Source: Symbiodinium microadriaticum (lineage: Eukaryota; Sar; Dinophyceae; Suessiales; Symbiodiniaceae). Taken from it: a DNA stretch of 64,000 bases. Below, in pieces: positions 23,994-35,900 of the stretch (position 1 is the stretch's first letter; every line of letters begins with the position of its first letter). The notes under the pieces were generated by a model, which saw nothing but the letters and a program-made list of their open reading frames with translations, searched no databases and was not told the origin of the DNA. The stretch spans positions 15,268-79,267 of the forward strand of contig LSRX01001560.1 of NCBI GenBank assembly GCA_001939145.1, in the 5' to 3' direction. The position numbers were made by a program, and so were the translations under genes.

Positions 23994-26900
23994 TTTCTCG
24001 TTACCTGCTCTCAACTGGCTTCTGAAACAGTGATGAATCCTGTTTGGCCCAACACTGCGATGCACAGTTTGCATCCCTGAAGCATAAGAGCACCTGCATC
24101 AAGCGGCTCGCTGCCGCTGACAAGTGCTTTCATGGTCTCCAAAAAGACCGCCAGAGTGAGTACTGCTTTGTTACCTCGAGGCATCATCTGCTCCCGGACC
24201 CCAAAAAAAAACATGACAAGCACATCTGGATCTGCGGCCAAAGAGCACACTGTCTGGTCAAAATTTGCTGGCTCCAGTGTATCGCCGGAGTTTGCCATTG
24301 CAAGGCGGACCGTGTCTGCCGAGTAACTGGCACAAGCATGTGGTAAGCTGTGTCGCTTCAGCTAGATTCATTCGGCTTCTGCCAATTCGTAGAGTAGAGC
24401 ACTTGTTGATGATCTCCTCCACTGTGAAGAAGTTTCCCTTCGATTTGGACATCTTCTCCTGGGCTGGTGGTTCACCAAGCTGTGCCGCTCATGACCTGGT
24501 TCAACACCTGCTTGCAAGTGAGTCACGTTGTTGACTAACAACCAGCCGTTGCAGAAAAAGCTCTTCGGCCAGAGTTCGGGCTCCTTCTCCTGATATGCTC
24601 AATGAGAAGTTCGGGCAACGGCAACGACGGCAAACCGCGACGGTCAAGGCACGAGCCCAAACGCAAGCGTGGTTGTACAGAGCCTAACGTGCTGACACGT
24701 GCACCGTATGTGGTTGGCATCCGGAAAGCAACAAAGCCTCGGGCCATAGTCAAATGATTCTGAATCAAATCCTTGCCGGATACTCTCAGGTCCATGGGGT
24801 ACCAAAACCTGCATTTGTCAGTCCGCAATCTCTTCAAAAGCACTTGGCTCTGAGGGATGCCTGAATTCTTTCCGCATCTTCTCCTGAGGGAAAGAAATCT
24901 CGCAACCAAGCAGATCTGATCCGGACAATTGCGCCCGAATCAGCATGTCTTGCATCAAGTCTCCAGTGTCTTCTGAGGAATCTTGCTCTTTTTCGGCAAG
25001 GGCCTCATTCAGCAGTGCCGCGGGTGCACTACAGAGCTTTGGCGGCGAACTGACATGCTCCGCAAAAGCCAAATAAGTCTGCAGCGTGTTGAGGAAAACA
25101 AAATCCCACACGTCGTCAGTAAGATCCTCAGCCTGGCACTGGTGTTCGCATCCACTCAGTCGCCAATGCAACAGACTGCGGCAGATTGCCTGAATTTTGG
25201 CGGGACTTCCTTGCCCACCATCCAAATTATCCTGACGACACTGCGGCAACATGCCATTGTGCTGTCCGAACAAACTCCAGGGCAGCCTCTCCGTGGAGCA
25301 GATGTGCCACCGTGTAGTAAGCCATGTAAATAGTGCTATCTGACCTTCAGGCACAAGTCAGTAAAACAAGTGTAAAGCCTGAATCCACAAGGAACCCCGA
25401 CTCGGCCAATCGGGAGACTGCATTTTGAAAGTATCAGACTTTCGAAAGGCACGGCAGGAGAATAGAATTATGGAGAATTGTTGGATCAAAGTGGCTTTGC
25501 AAGAACGCGGCGGAGACTGTCCCGACATTTAGGCTCTCACAACTCGGACAAGCCAGGCGAGGTGCATGGTGCGAGGTCGGCGTGAAACAAGAAATGACAA
25601 CCCACACTCGAAGTCAAAGCCCAACAATAAACCAAGTCTAAGAACCAATCCAGCCAAGGACGGCACATAATCATGGGTTGGCAATGTGTAGCAGGTTTTG
25701 CCATCACACTCTCCTTGGTTACCTGGTTCCCTTCAGCAACAAGGCCCTAAAACAAGGTCACGCCACCGCTGGTGGCCCCGTGGATTTTGCACGCCAAATC
25801 GTGCATTTATCCCACGAATACCAGCATTCTTAGTGACAAATGCGTTTTACGGATGTGTCTTTTTTCTTGATTTGAAAGCACGCGTACACTCTTGTAGTAA
25901 CAAAAGTGACACGCCTGCCAGTGTTGCAGGTTGTGTCCATGGCGTCCGCAGAGCAAGCAACGCTTGCTCTGATTTGCTGGCATCTCCCCTGAAAGCCTGA
26001 GAGACTGCAATTGATAAAGCCGACAATGCATCTCATCATCCCCCCACCCCTCCCCCCACCCNNNNNNNNNNNNNNNNNNNNGAACCACGAAAATCCTAAA
26101 AACATGCATTTGGCATGGGGCCGCGAGAGGGTGCGTGAGCTAAAACAAGTACAACATTGACCGGGGAGCCAGGCATACGGAGAAAACATCACACTTGCGA
26201 GGTTCCTAGGGCAACATCGGGGAGGCAATGTTGGTGAAACCTAATTAGGCCTTGGTAAGAGGTTTCACTCCGGTAGGCAGAATAGCAATGCCCAGACAAA
26301 GTCAAAAGTCACAAACGGGTATGTCGGCAGGTCAAGTGGATATGTACCGTGGCACTCACCTTTCGCTTGGTCAACAACGTTGTCAGTGGCAGCTATTGGC
26401 AGGGCAGTCCGAAGTTGCAGTGTTCCAGCACAGTGGGTGACCATGGCGATCCAGAAAGAAAACACATTCAGGTCAGGCAAGAAAGGCCCCCACTATATAT
26501 GGCGCTCCAGTTGCTAGGTTTTATCGCGCTCTGGGAGATGGCGCTGCCTGTGATTTCTTGCCAATGACTGTACGGCTGCGTTTGTGCAGTCCAGCATGAA
26601 AAACCAAAAACCTCGCTTTCTCTCTCGCCGGTGCAGCTCTTGCGAAAATCAGTTTCACATCTGTCAGGCCCAGTGCATGCCAAGGTTCCTTGTCTAGTGG
26701 GGCCTGTGTGCGTACTCCCAGATCGTGCAGACAGGCAGACACCAGTTTGCATCACAGATCTCCCGGTACCCTTCAATTGAGGGAATTTTCCAGGTCAGTG
26801 TGCAGCCCGCTTTTCGTAGCGGGCTAAACGAGAGAGCAAGTTTTGTTCGTCACCAGCAGACTGTATGAGCATCCGCAGCAATTACAGCGACGACCTTGCA

Positions 26901-29900
26901 CAGACTCGAAGAGGCCCCACGATGCTCGTCTTGGAGATGCAGAGGGCTGGTCCCAGGTACAGAGCACCATGGCTGTAGGCACCGGTGCAGGGTAGTGGTT
27001 GCTTAGGGGAGGCTGACAAGGAGTAAAACATAATTGGAAAAGTCTCAGGGAGGGTTCTCTCAGGTAGGGTCCAGACGGACAGACAAGACAACACTAGCAT
27101 CATCATCGTGCAACCATGCACCATCAAAGAAGGGCAGCATGCAAAAGCAGTCCAGCAGCAAATTCAAGAATTCATAGTCCAGCAAAGGTCGTCAGTGCAG
27201 GGCAAGCAGGCAAAGGTCCTCACCTTCTCGTGTTTTGCACACGCGATGCGCCGGGCACTGTCCTCGCTTGTCATGATTGTGAGTCCAACACCTCAATAAC
27301 GTCATGCTTGTCACGCTCCTGGGTGGGCAGACTGACGGCTTCCTGGACCGAGAGTTGTCTAAGGCGTGCCGGTGTAGTCCGGATAGATGCATTGTTGTGC
27401 ATGCAAAGGTCCTGCTCACCTGGGAGGGGGAAGCCCAAGTCCAGTAGCACCCTAGTTACCCGAGGTTCCACACGACATGCATGCAAGGTGGTAAATGCTA
27501 CTAGAATAACTCGGGAAGGTGCAATCTCACGGCTTGCAACATGACCTGCATGTAGAACCTTCCTTGCATCAAAGATGAAAGGCTCTTCCAGAGGGACGAC
27601 TGTGCCTGGGAGATGCTTCGTAAAGTGTTGTTTGTAGTGACTGCCCATTATGTCATGAATCCAGAGCCCGTCTCCCTCTGACCCCTTAGAGAGATTAACA
27701 ACAAGGGAAGGGCATGGACCATTCTTCATGTCCCGGTGAACCTTACCGAAGCAGCCCTGTCTGATAACAAAGGTCGAAAACTTGTGGTTGGGGGCAATTT
27801 GATGAATGAACTTGGTAACAATTCTAACAAAGTGGGGACTGGAATTGCACAAGTTCAGAAGGGCCGACGAGGACCTAGGGTTCACCCCACCTGACCTACC
27901 ACGAACACGACGGCATTGTCACCAACTTCACCACTTGTACGACGGAGTAACGAACGGGGCATCTTACGGAACAGGCTCACGAGGTCGTGTTTTGTTGGGG
28001 GTTCGGGCATTTGTAGCATATCCGAGGCCAGCTTCTCCAGACATCCTGGCGCGCTCATAGGAGTGATGATATCGCTTCCTCCTCCTGAACTATTCAATAT
28101 CTCTTCGTCATCTGATGCCAAGTCTACGCTTAGCGACTCCTGGGAGGGGTCGATCTGGGTTTCGGGGGAGCCAGTAAGGTCAACAAGCAAAGGAGCGGGT
28201 TTCAGGGGAAAGCTCAACATCTTCTTGACCAGTGAGTCACTCACGGAGCCTGTTGGAAACTGCGGGTGGCAACAAAACTGTCCACACAGGTAAACGTGTT
28301 TGCAAGAAGTGCCAAAGGATACTCTCGCAAGTTGCGTCGAACCGCCCTTGCATGTCCATGAACAGAAATGCGATGTAAGACTGTTCACCAGGAGTAGGCT
28401 GCGGTGGTGCGGATGCTCCGGGTGAAGGTAGGGGGCAAAGGTGACTGAAGTCCCTGAGTGTGCGTTCGAGTGAAAGTGCGTACAAATCCAACTCAAACAG
28501 TACACCGAAATACCAGGACCAGGCCTTTCGCACTCCCCAAAGGTACCCTAAGGTCAGCAGCCAGCTTATGGGCAAGATGCTCAGGCATGGTTTGTAGTGC
28601 ATCAAGTATCTCATCTGCTAGCAGGGGCACAAAAGGTCGCAAGTGAGGCGCAAGCTGAAACTCGAAATCACCAAGATCCATGAGTTACGAGGGGTGGACT
28701 CGTATGATGTGAACAAGCTCACAAAGGCCTGGGCCCGCACACGGAGCACAGCATGGATTTGAAGAAGGACTCCAACAAAAACACTCACTAAGACTTAGAG
28801 GCTCAGCGGCGAAAGGTTGGGGCCCTTCTTTTGCAGCAAGGCACAGTTGCAGGCTTCATGCAAAGGAGGCGAAAAGCTATCAAGTGCAGTGAGCATCGGC
28901 TTGCAAAAAGGCTCACCTTATGAGACAGCTATCACTTCGTGGGCACTGAGGGCTCCAAGGATGAAGCCAAACGATGGAGCCATAGTTCAAGGCTACACAA
29001 AGGCGAGGCAGGGATCCAAGGAGCACAGTGCCATTTTAGGGTAAGCAAGGGCATGCACAGTACGCAAGTCCTGCAAACAAACTCGGGCATGCATTCGAGG
29101 CCTGAACATCGTAGCCTAAGAAACTAGAGCAAACCTTCAGGCCTCAGGCGCATGCAATTACAGTCCTCCTGCTGTCTTGACTTAGCGGTGGACTGGAATT
29201 ATTGATGGTGCGACCGTCTCCCATGTCAATATTGACCTGGGGCGCATTGCTGCCACGGGCCATAGGTATGGCTGTTTGTAGGTGTAGCTGCTGCCTCGCA
29301 CCATGAATCGAGGGTTCATAAGCAGGCGGCGGCATCGGGGGCGACTGTGCCGGAATCTGGACACTCACCGGGACCGGACGTTCGCAGTAGTCGCGGATGA
29401 CCTTCACCTGCTCGACCGTGTCCGAAAGGACGTTTGCAATCTGCCACAGATTGTCTTTGGTGGTGCTCTGTTCTCCTTGCGCGTGGTGAAGCGCAGCAAG
29501 GGGCTCCTGGCCAAGGTCGTAGGTCTGCTTGCAGAGGTCGCCAAGTGTCTTTGAGAGCGACTGGTGGGCCTCGTAGTCGCAGCCCGTGGCCTTGTTGATG
29601 CATGTCTTGGCACCGTGTTTAAGATTGTCACGCTTGGCCGCGATGAGGACTTGCGTGTCTGCGTGGAACGTCTTGGCCGCGCCACCCATTGTGGCCAGGG
29701 ACTTCAAGCATTCCTTGAGATACGATTCAGTCGATTCGCTCGCCACGTCGAGATTCGACGACATCGTGCACACGTGGGCGTTGGCTGCCCCAACGACTTG
29801 CTCCAGAGCTGTGATGCGGCCACCATGTCCTTGGTGTCCTTGTCGCTGGCTGCCAAGTATTGAAGCACCGTCGAGACAATCCTTGCGGAGGCCTTCAACC

Positions 29901-32900
29901 TCGCTGGCAAGCTTGGACACATCTGCTGGGGTTCCCGCGCCCGCGAAGTTCTTGAGAGTCTTATGCACTGCCTGAACTTCTTGCAGCAAAGACTGAGGCG
30001 TCACCGAGGGGCTCGTTGGGGCAGTGTGTTGGCTCGCGGTCTTAGGTTTCGCATCTGCACCACCTGTTTGCTTCGTGTCTGTATTGCTGGCATCCTCGCT
30101 TCCGGGGGTACCACTCGGAGCGTCGGTGGATGCCGGCTGCGGGGCTTTTGGCGGTGCCCCATCATCTTTCTGAGTAGTCTTATCAGCTTCTTGTTTTGTC
30201 GCTGTCTTGTCCTTCGCCTCCTCTGTAAAGCTGACTGACTTGGCCTTCCCGGTAGCAGGCTCCTCCGACTGGAGCCCTGAGGGCGCTGCTGTGTCCGGAG
30301 GCTCTTCGGCTTCCCTGCTGAGGAATTCCACCAAGCATTCAAGCTTCTCACTGCAGAAACCACCAGCAAAGTGAACAAGACTGTGACTACCTGCATCACA
30401 ATCTGGTGGTCCAGAAGTCCCCACACATAGTAGGGATGCTGAGAAAGAGGCGGCAACCATCTCCGGGGCCTGTGGCGGGGCCGGGACTGAAGGCTGAACA
30501 AGCGGCATGGCATGATCCATGGCTAGGTCAGGGCCTAAGTCTCACAGTGAGCTTACTTCAGCAGAAATTCTGCGCGCGAAATATATGTCCGTCCTGGGTG
30601 CAGGTAGCAGCAAGAGAGAAAGTCGACCTCAGCTTCACATCTGTCGATGCACTGGGCCTGTGACAAAGCACTAAGAGGGACTTGATGGCACAAGATGCGC
30701 GCCGCGAAGGCGGAATCAGGGAGAAAGCAGGCTGTCCTTTTGTCTTGCAGTTCCGGCAACCACTTCCAAAAAGCATGCAAAGTCTCCCAGAAGCAAAGTC
30801 TTTTCACAGTAGTGTCCTCACTGGGAGAAAGCACTTGGAGATGGAGCGGTTGTCTCTTGGTCCTTTTCGGCGGTACAATCGTCAAACAAGCACCTTCATC
30901 CAACAGTCTACCCCAAAGCGTCCACTGTCACAATCTCGGTACCCCTCGTTGTACATGCTGGAGCTCTCTACTGTATGGCAAATCAGGAAAACTCGGGCCG
31001 GCCTGAGAATGGCCAAACGTTTTCCAATCAAGAGCAGCTGCCTGTCATGCAGATAGTTGGCAGGGAGCCTACCAATGTCTGAGAACCACTGCAGCCACCC
31101 CCCCCATTTCCCTGGCCAATGGGGAAGAGCTTGCATCCAAGCGTCTCTGTCATGAGCAAGGCTTTCAACATCCGGGAAGATGGATTCTCCCCTCAGGTGA
31201 CCCCATACAAGCTGAAGTTTCCGCAGAATAAAGGAAAGCAAGTCTGAGCCTGCCATTCGACCCGTAAGGACTCTCCAGGAGGAGCATCTTCTCATGAGGC
31301 ACTGAAGCGGAAGCTCACCTTGTTGCCGAAAAGAGTGGCCCCAAAAGGTCGACAGTCTACATAGCCGCAGCTCGCCCCATCGCGAGGATTTGTGAACTTC
31401 GCAAAGGACCTTGACTGGTCTTCTCCTAGAAATTGTGCTGACCACAAAGCTTTGCAAGGGATCCGACTGGAGCCTGAGCAAGGATAACAGCAAGGTATGC
31501 TTAAAGGCCTCAAGGCTTCGCAAACATTTTCGGGAGGGGTAAACAGTGGGGCAACACCACGTCCACTTGGAAGTTATGTATGTCTGGAAAAGTAGAAGCT
31601 TCTCCTGGACCGGGGTATCAGGATGATCAAAAGGCCGGCGAAGACCAAAATATGCCAACGATAGCTTAGAGAGTGAAATCCCTAACTGACCAAGTGGCGC
31701 GTTCTTATAGCAAAGTGGCACACCTAGGTAGACCAAGCGGTCAACTCCCTGAAGGGGGGTGCAGGATCTGCTTCCCCATACTCCAGGGGTGGTCCCATCC
31801 TTCTGGTCAAGAACAGAGCAAATAGAGAGATTCAGTTTGAGACCAATTGATTCAAGGGTGAGTTGTAGGCTGTGGAGTTTGTGTTGTAGTTCGCCTTCAG
31901 TCGCAGCGAACAGCAAGATGTCACCTGCAAAAAGCAGAGCATGGGGGAGGAAAACATACCAAAGGCGGGATGTCGGTTTTGTTTCCACCTTTCAAGAAGT
32001 CCTGCGCAGAAATAATCCAGAACTCTAGAGAAAAGGTCTGCACTGAAGGACGTGCCTTGAAGAAGCCCCCTTTGAAGTTCCTGCATCCACATGTGGGACC
32101 CTATTTGAAGGCATACCTTGGTATTCTGGCACATCGTCCAAAGGGCCAGTGCTTCAGGACAAGCATCAGTCTCCATCAGGTACCGCCAAATGGCATGATC
32201 AGAAAGGGTGTCGAAGGCTTGACTAATATCCAATTTGCAGACAAGCAGCTGAGAGCAGCTGAGCCCCTGTGTGCTGTATGTGGAGGGCTGATTGCGCACA
32301 CGCCATGGCCTCTATGACTTGTGTCCCAGGGCGGCATGCATGCTGCCCTGCTCCAGAAGCAGGGAACTTGCATCTTAGTCTAGAAACGAGAATCTTCGTG
32401 AAGATCTTTAGGCTAATAGGTCGCATGTCTTGAACTCTTTCAGGCCTAGCAATTTTAGGGATGAAGCAGATCTTGCCAGTGACCCACTCCCGTGGAACGG
32501 GAGTGCTGCCTTGAAGAAATCTGTTAAAGAACTGATAGAGCTTGCCAGAGGCATCCTGCGAATGACAGGTCCTGATTTCTGCATGACAAGCCGAGTCCAG
32601 ATCCGAAGCTGTAGAAGGCTTAACATGTTCCAGTGCAGTACTGATCTCTTCTGTAGAGATGGGGACCACAGGTGTTGGGGAGTGTTTCTGAACCAGAGCC
32701 TCATGTTGAGCTGGAGAAATCGGGAATCAGAGGGGCTCAGAGAATACTTCTTAGCGTAGAAAGACTGAAAAGCTTCGAAAGCTTTGAGGTCACCCCCGAG
32801 CCTTTCAATAAGGCTTCCATCAGAGTGACTCTGGAGACCGCTTCGCCTGAGGTGTCCAATTGCACCTCGGTCTCCTTTCCTGGCCGCGAAAGCTTGTGAG

Positions 32901-35900
32901 TTTGCTGCGCTAGGCGTCTGGCCTCAGAAACCTCCTTAGACAAACGAGCGCGGAGCTCAGGATCCCCCGCAATTTTCCTCTGCCTAATCAAGTCCTGAAC
33001 GTGGGGTGGATCCTTGTACCTCAGCGACGGGAGTCGAACAGAGTTATCCTTGCACAGTTTAGCGGGGAGTCCTGGTTGAACGCAAAGTCAGGATTCGCTG
33101 CTGCTTTCTCCAAGGGTGCAACGGCCGTACTCCATCTACCACAACCATGTTTAGGCCTGGGAAGGCGTTCGCTAAGGCCAAGCCGTCCCTGGAAAACCCC
33201 GACCAGAGGATTGTGATCCGAAGGGCGGGCAGTCCTCAAGTAAGGCCTCAAGTGGAAGGCCACCTCCGTCATGGGCCATCTGAAAAGGAGCCAATCAATA
33301 CAGCTCGTTCACCTCTAGCTTCCCAGGTATCTCCACATGCAGCATTGAATTCCAGTCCTCGAAAGCGCAAAAGCAAATGAATTCTTGACAGTGCAGGTTC
33401 TGATTTACATCAAAGCCAAGGAGCACAACATCCTGAATTCTAGAAGATGCAAGGATCTCATCAATCTCAGCGAGACTGGACAGCCACACCTCCTCAGCAT
33501 CTGCTCTCTGTTGGTGAGGTAGGTGTCCACAGCCAAGCCAAAAAGTTCTGCCCTCCGATTTCCCTCCAGAATAAGCCCAGACCCGAAAACATGTCTATGT
33601 TTGACCTCGAGTGTTAGGTCCTGCCGGAGCAACAAGGCCGTGCATCGATGCGAAAAGGGGGTCTGGTAGACAAAGGTCCTGTGGGTGACCCCACTAAAGG
33701 AAACACTTTCTTTCCTCCAGCCACCTTGAGGTAGATCAGCGAAACCTCCAACTTCATGAAAAGACAAAGCATCAGGAGGATCCTCAGCCCCATCCAAAAG
33801 AATCTGGATACTAGATAAGTGCTTGCCATGCAAATTCCATTTTTCATGAATTCTGGTTTCCTGTGGCATCTTGGGTTTGACGGGTGGAGATTTCTTCGAT
33901 GGTCAATCCATGAGCTCATCTCGCACCTGGTCGGCGGGAACAGAAAGGAATCTGCAGAGCTGGCGTACATTACATCCACCGACCAACCTGTCTCATCTCC
34001 AGCTGCACTTATCAGCATCAATAGAGAACCTGTTCCCCCCTGATCCAAAGCTTTCCCCTCCAATCTAAACCAATAAATATAGAGGAGATATGCTTTTGAG
34101 CCCAGTCCGTAATGCTAACCAGGGGACGAATCTTCTCCCTGTCCTCCTTGCTTCGGTTCCTTGTGACCCACAATGAGCGGGTTTCCTGCCCTGCGATGGT
34201 ACTGCGGTAATCTTGGAAAGCTTTCTTAAGGGCTTCAATCACCAAACTTTGGACTTTACGTCTCTCCGCAAAGTCGCTGTTGGTGTAGAAAAGCTCCACT
34301 CAAACTTAGAGCGAACAAAAGGAACATGGATGTTGTGGAGAAGAGGGCTAGCCTGAATAGTTTCAAAGAGGCGGCGTATCTCGTTTTCAATCTCGCTTCG
34401 CTTAGCCTCGTTCCAACCCCCGATCACTATCTGGAAATCATCAACAACCGGTCTGCCGCCAAGAGTGCTTGCAGTCGTGGAGCCCTGATTCTGGTCCTGC
34501 GGGGGCGGGGCAGGGCTCACAGATCTAGATCTAGTTTTGAGGTCTCGAACTTCAGCTTCCATGTGGTTGGGTCTGGCAACCATGTCCCCATGAGCCCGGG
34601 ACAGATCTTCCTGTTTCTTATCCAAGTTCTGAACTTGGTGGGAAACCGAAGAGAGGTGTTGCTTATGGGTGTGTAGCTCCGACATGATCTCCTTCTGGCC
34701 TCCAGTCAACATGTCTCGTAGGTCACTTGCCCACGGTGGAAAATTTCATCGTAGGGGCAAAGCGGGTCTGAATTTCGATGACGCCTGTAAGCCTCTAAGC
34801 CTCTATAATTTCCTTGCCGCTTGTGCGCTCCGAAAAGCTTCTCTAAGCCTTTAAGCCTCTATTACCCCACCTGGCCGCTTGCAAGCCACTCTAAGCCTCT
34901 AAGTCTCTATTGTTTCGCGCTGAGCCGCTTAAGAGCTTAGGCGCTTATAGGCGCTTGTGTGGATTTACCCCTGCACGTGAGGCGCTGAGGCGCTTAGAGG
35001 CTGAGGCGCTTGTAGACGCTGACGCGCTTCCATACGCTGAGGCCATACGCTGAGGCGCTTCTACATGCTACCCTGGCCTTGAGTTTGTTTCTGCCTGTCT
35101 ATACGAAAATTTGGGGGTGCCTATGTTCAAGGGGAGGGGCAGCCTGAGGGGCATGTCCAGAGTGCCGAGGGATTACCCGACAATCGAGCATTGGATCTTT
35201 CGAAAAGCGGGGGTGCTTCAAGCCCTTCGTGCTTGGGTACTCCATCTCCTCTCTTCCTCTCCATTTTCGGTTTCTTCTCGGGACTCTCCAGACGATCCCT
35301 CGTTTTCCTCGAATTAACAGGCAAGGAGAGGCCGCTTGTCTCAACAAGGGGTGCCACCTCGGGAACAGCTGTGGCGGCGAGCGCATATGGGTTAGGGGAA
35401 GGTAGGGGTATAACCTCAGCAGGGCTCGTTGCGGCTTTAAGGGCTTCAGCAGCTATGGCCGCATCCCGGAGGGCCTCGGACTGAGCAGACAAATCATCAC
35501 GCCGAAGACGATCCCTTTTTTTGAACAGGGACTGCAATGCACTAAGCCCTGAATCCCTTCAGCCAAATCCCTGAATTCCTCGGAAGCTCAGCAGCACGAG
35601 AAGCATGAGTCAGGGGGGCTCTCAGCATCATCACCACCTTCGTCCTCACCATCAAGGATGGGCTGGCTTGCAGCTTCCATCAGAGAGTCGCCACCAAGAT
35701 CGACAGCCATCGACGAAAGCGACAGAATGACCCCCGAAAAAACACAGCAGCTCTGACACAGGAGGAACCAGATTTGAGCGAAAATGGTTTGAGCCAAAAT
35801 GGCCGTATTTAGGGCTTCCAGTCGCGTCTTCCGGCATTTCTGCCGTTTCTTTTGTGCCGGTCCGAGAGAACGGCGAGCATGCTCGCCGCGATCACTTGAG

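Larger units (their letters stand above)
30553..35803 (-). mobile_element. LINE-B: decayed non-LTR retrotransposon with spliced-leader relics at its apparent 5' end
   Basis: Minus-strand pieces in order: tandem spliced-leader relics (35.80-35.77 kb), broken ORFs (35.8-35.1 kb), a short tandem repeat (34.9-34.8 kb), an ORF1-like coiled-coil protein (34.7-34.2 kb), an AP-endonuclease (34.1-33.3 kb) and a reverse transcriptase (32.7-30.9 kb). The coding frames are broken many times and the RT active site reads FAGD in place of FADD, so the copy is dead. It sits in the sense orientation inside the giant LARS intron. Whether the part upstream of 34.75 kb belongs to the same insertion is inference from order and strand. 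Confidence 0.75.
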
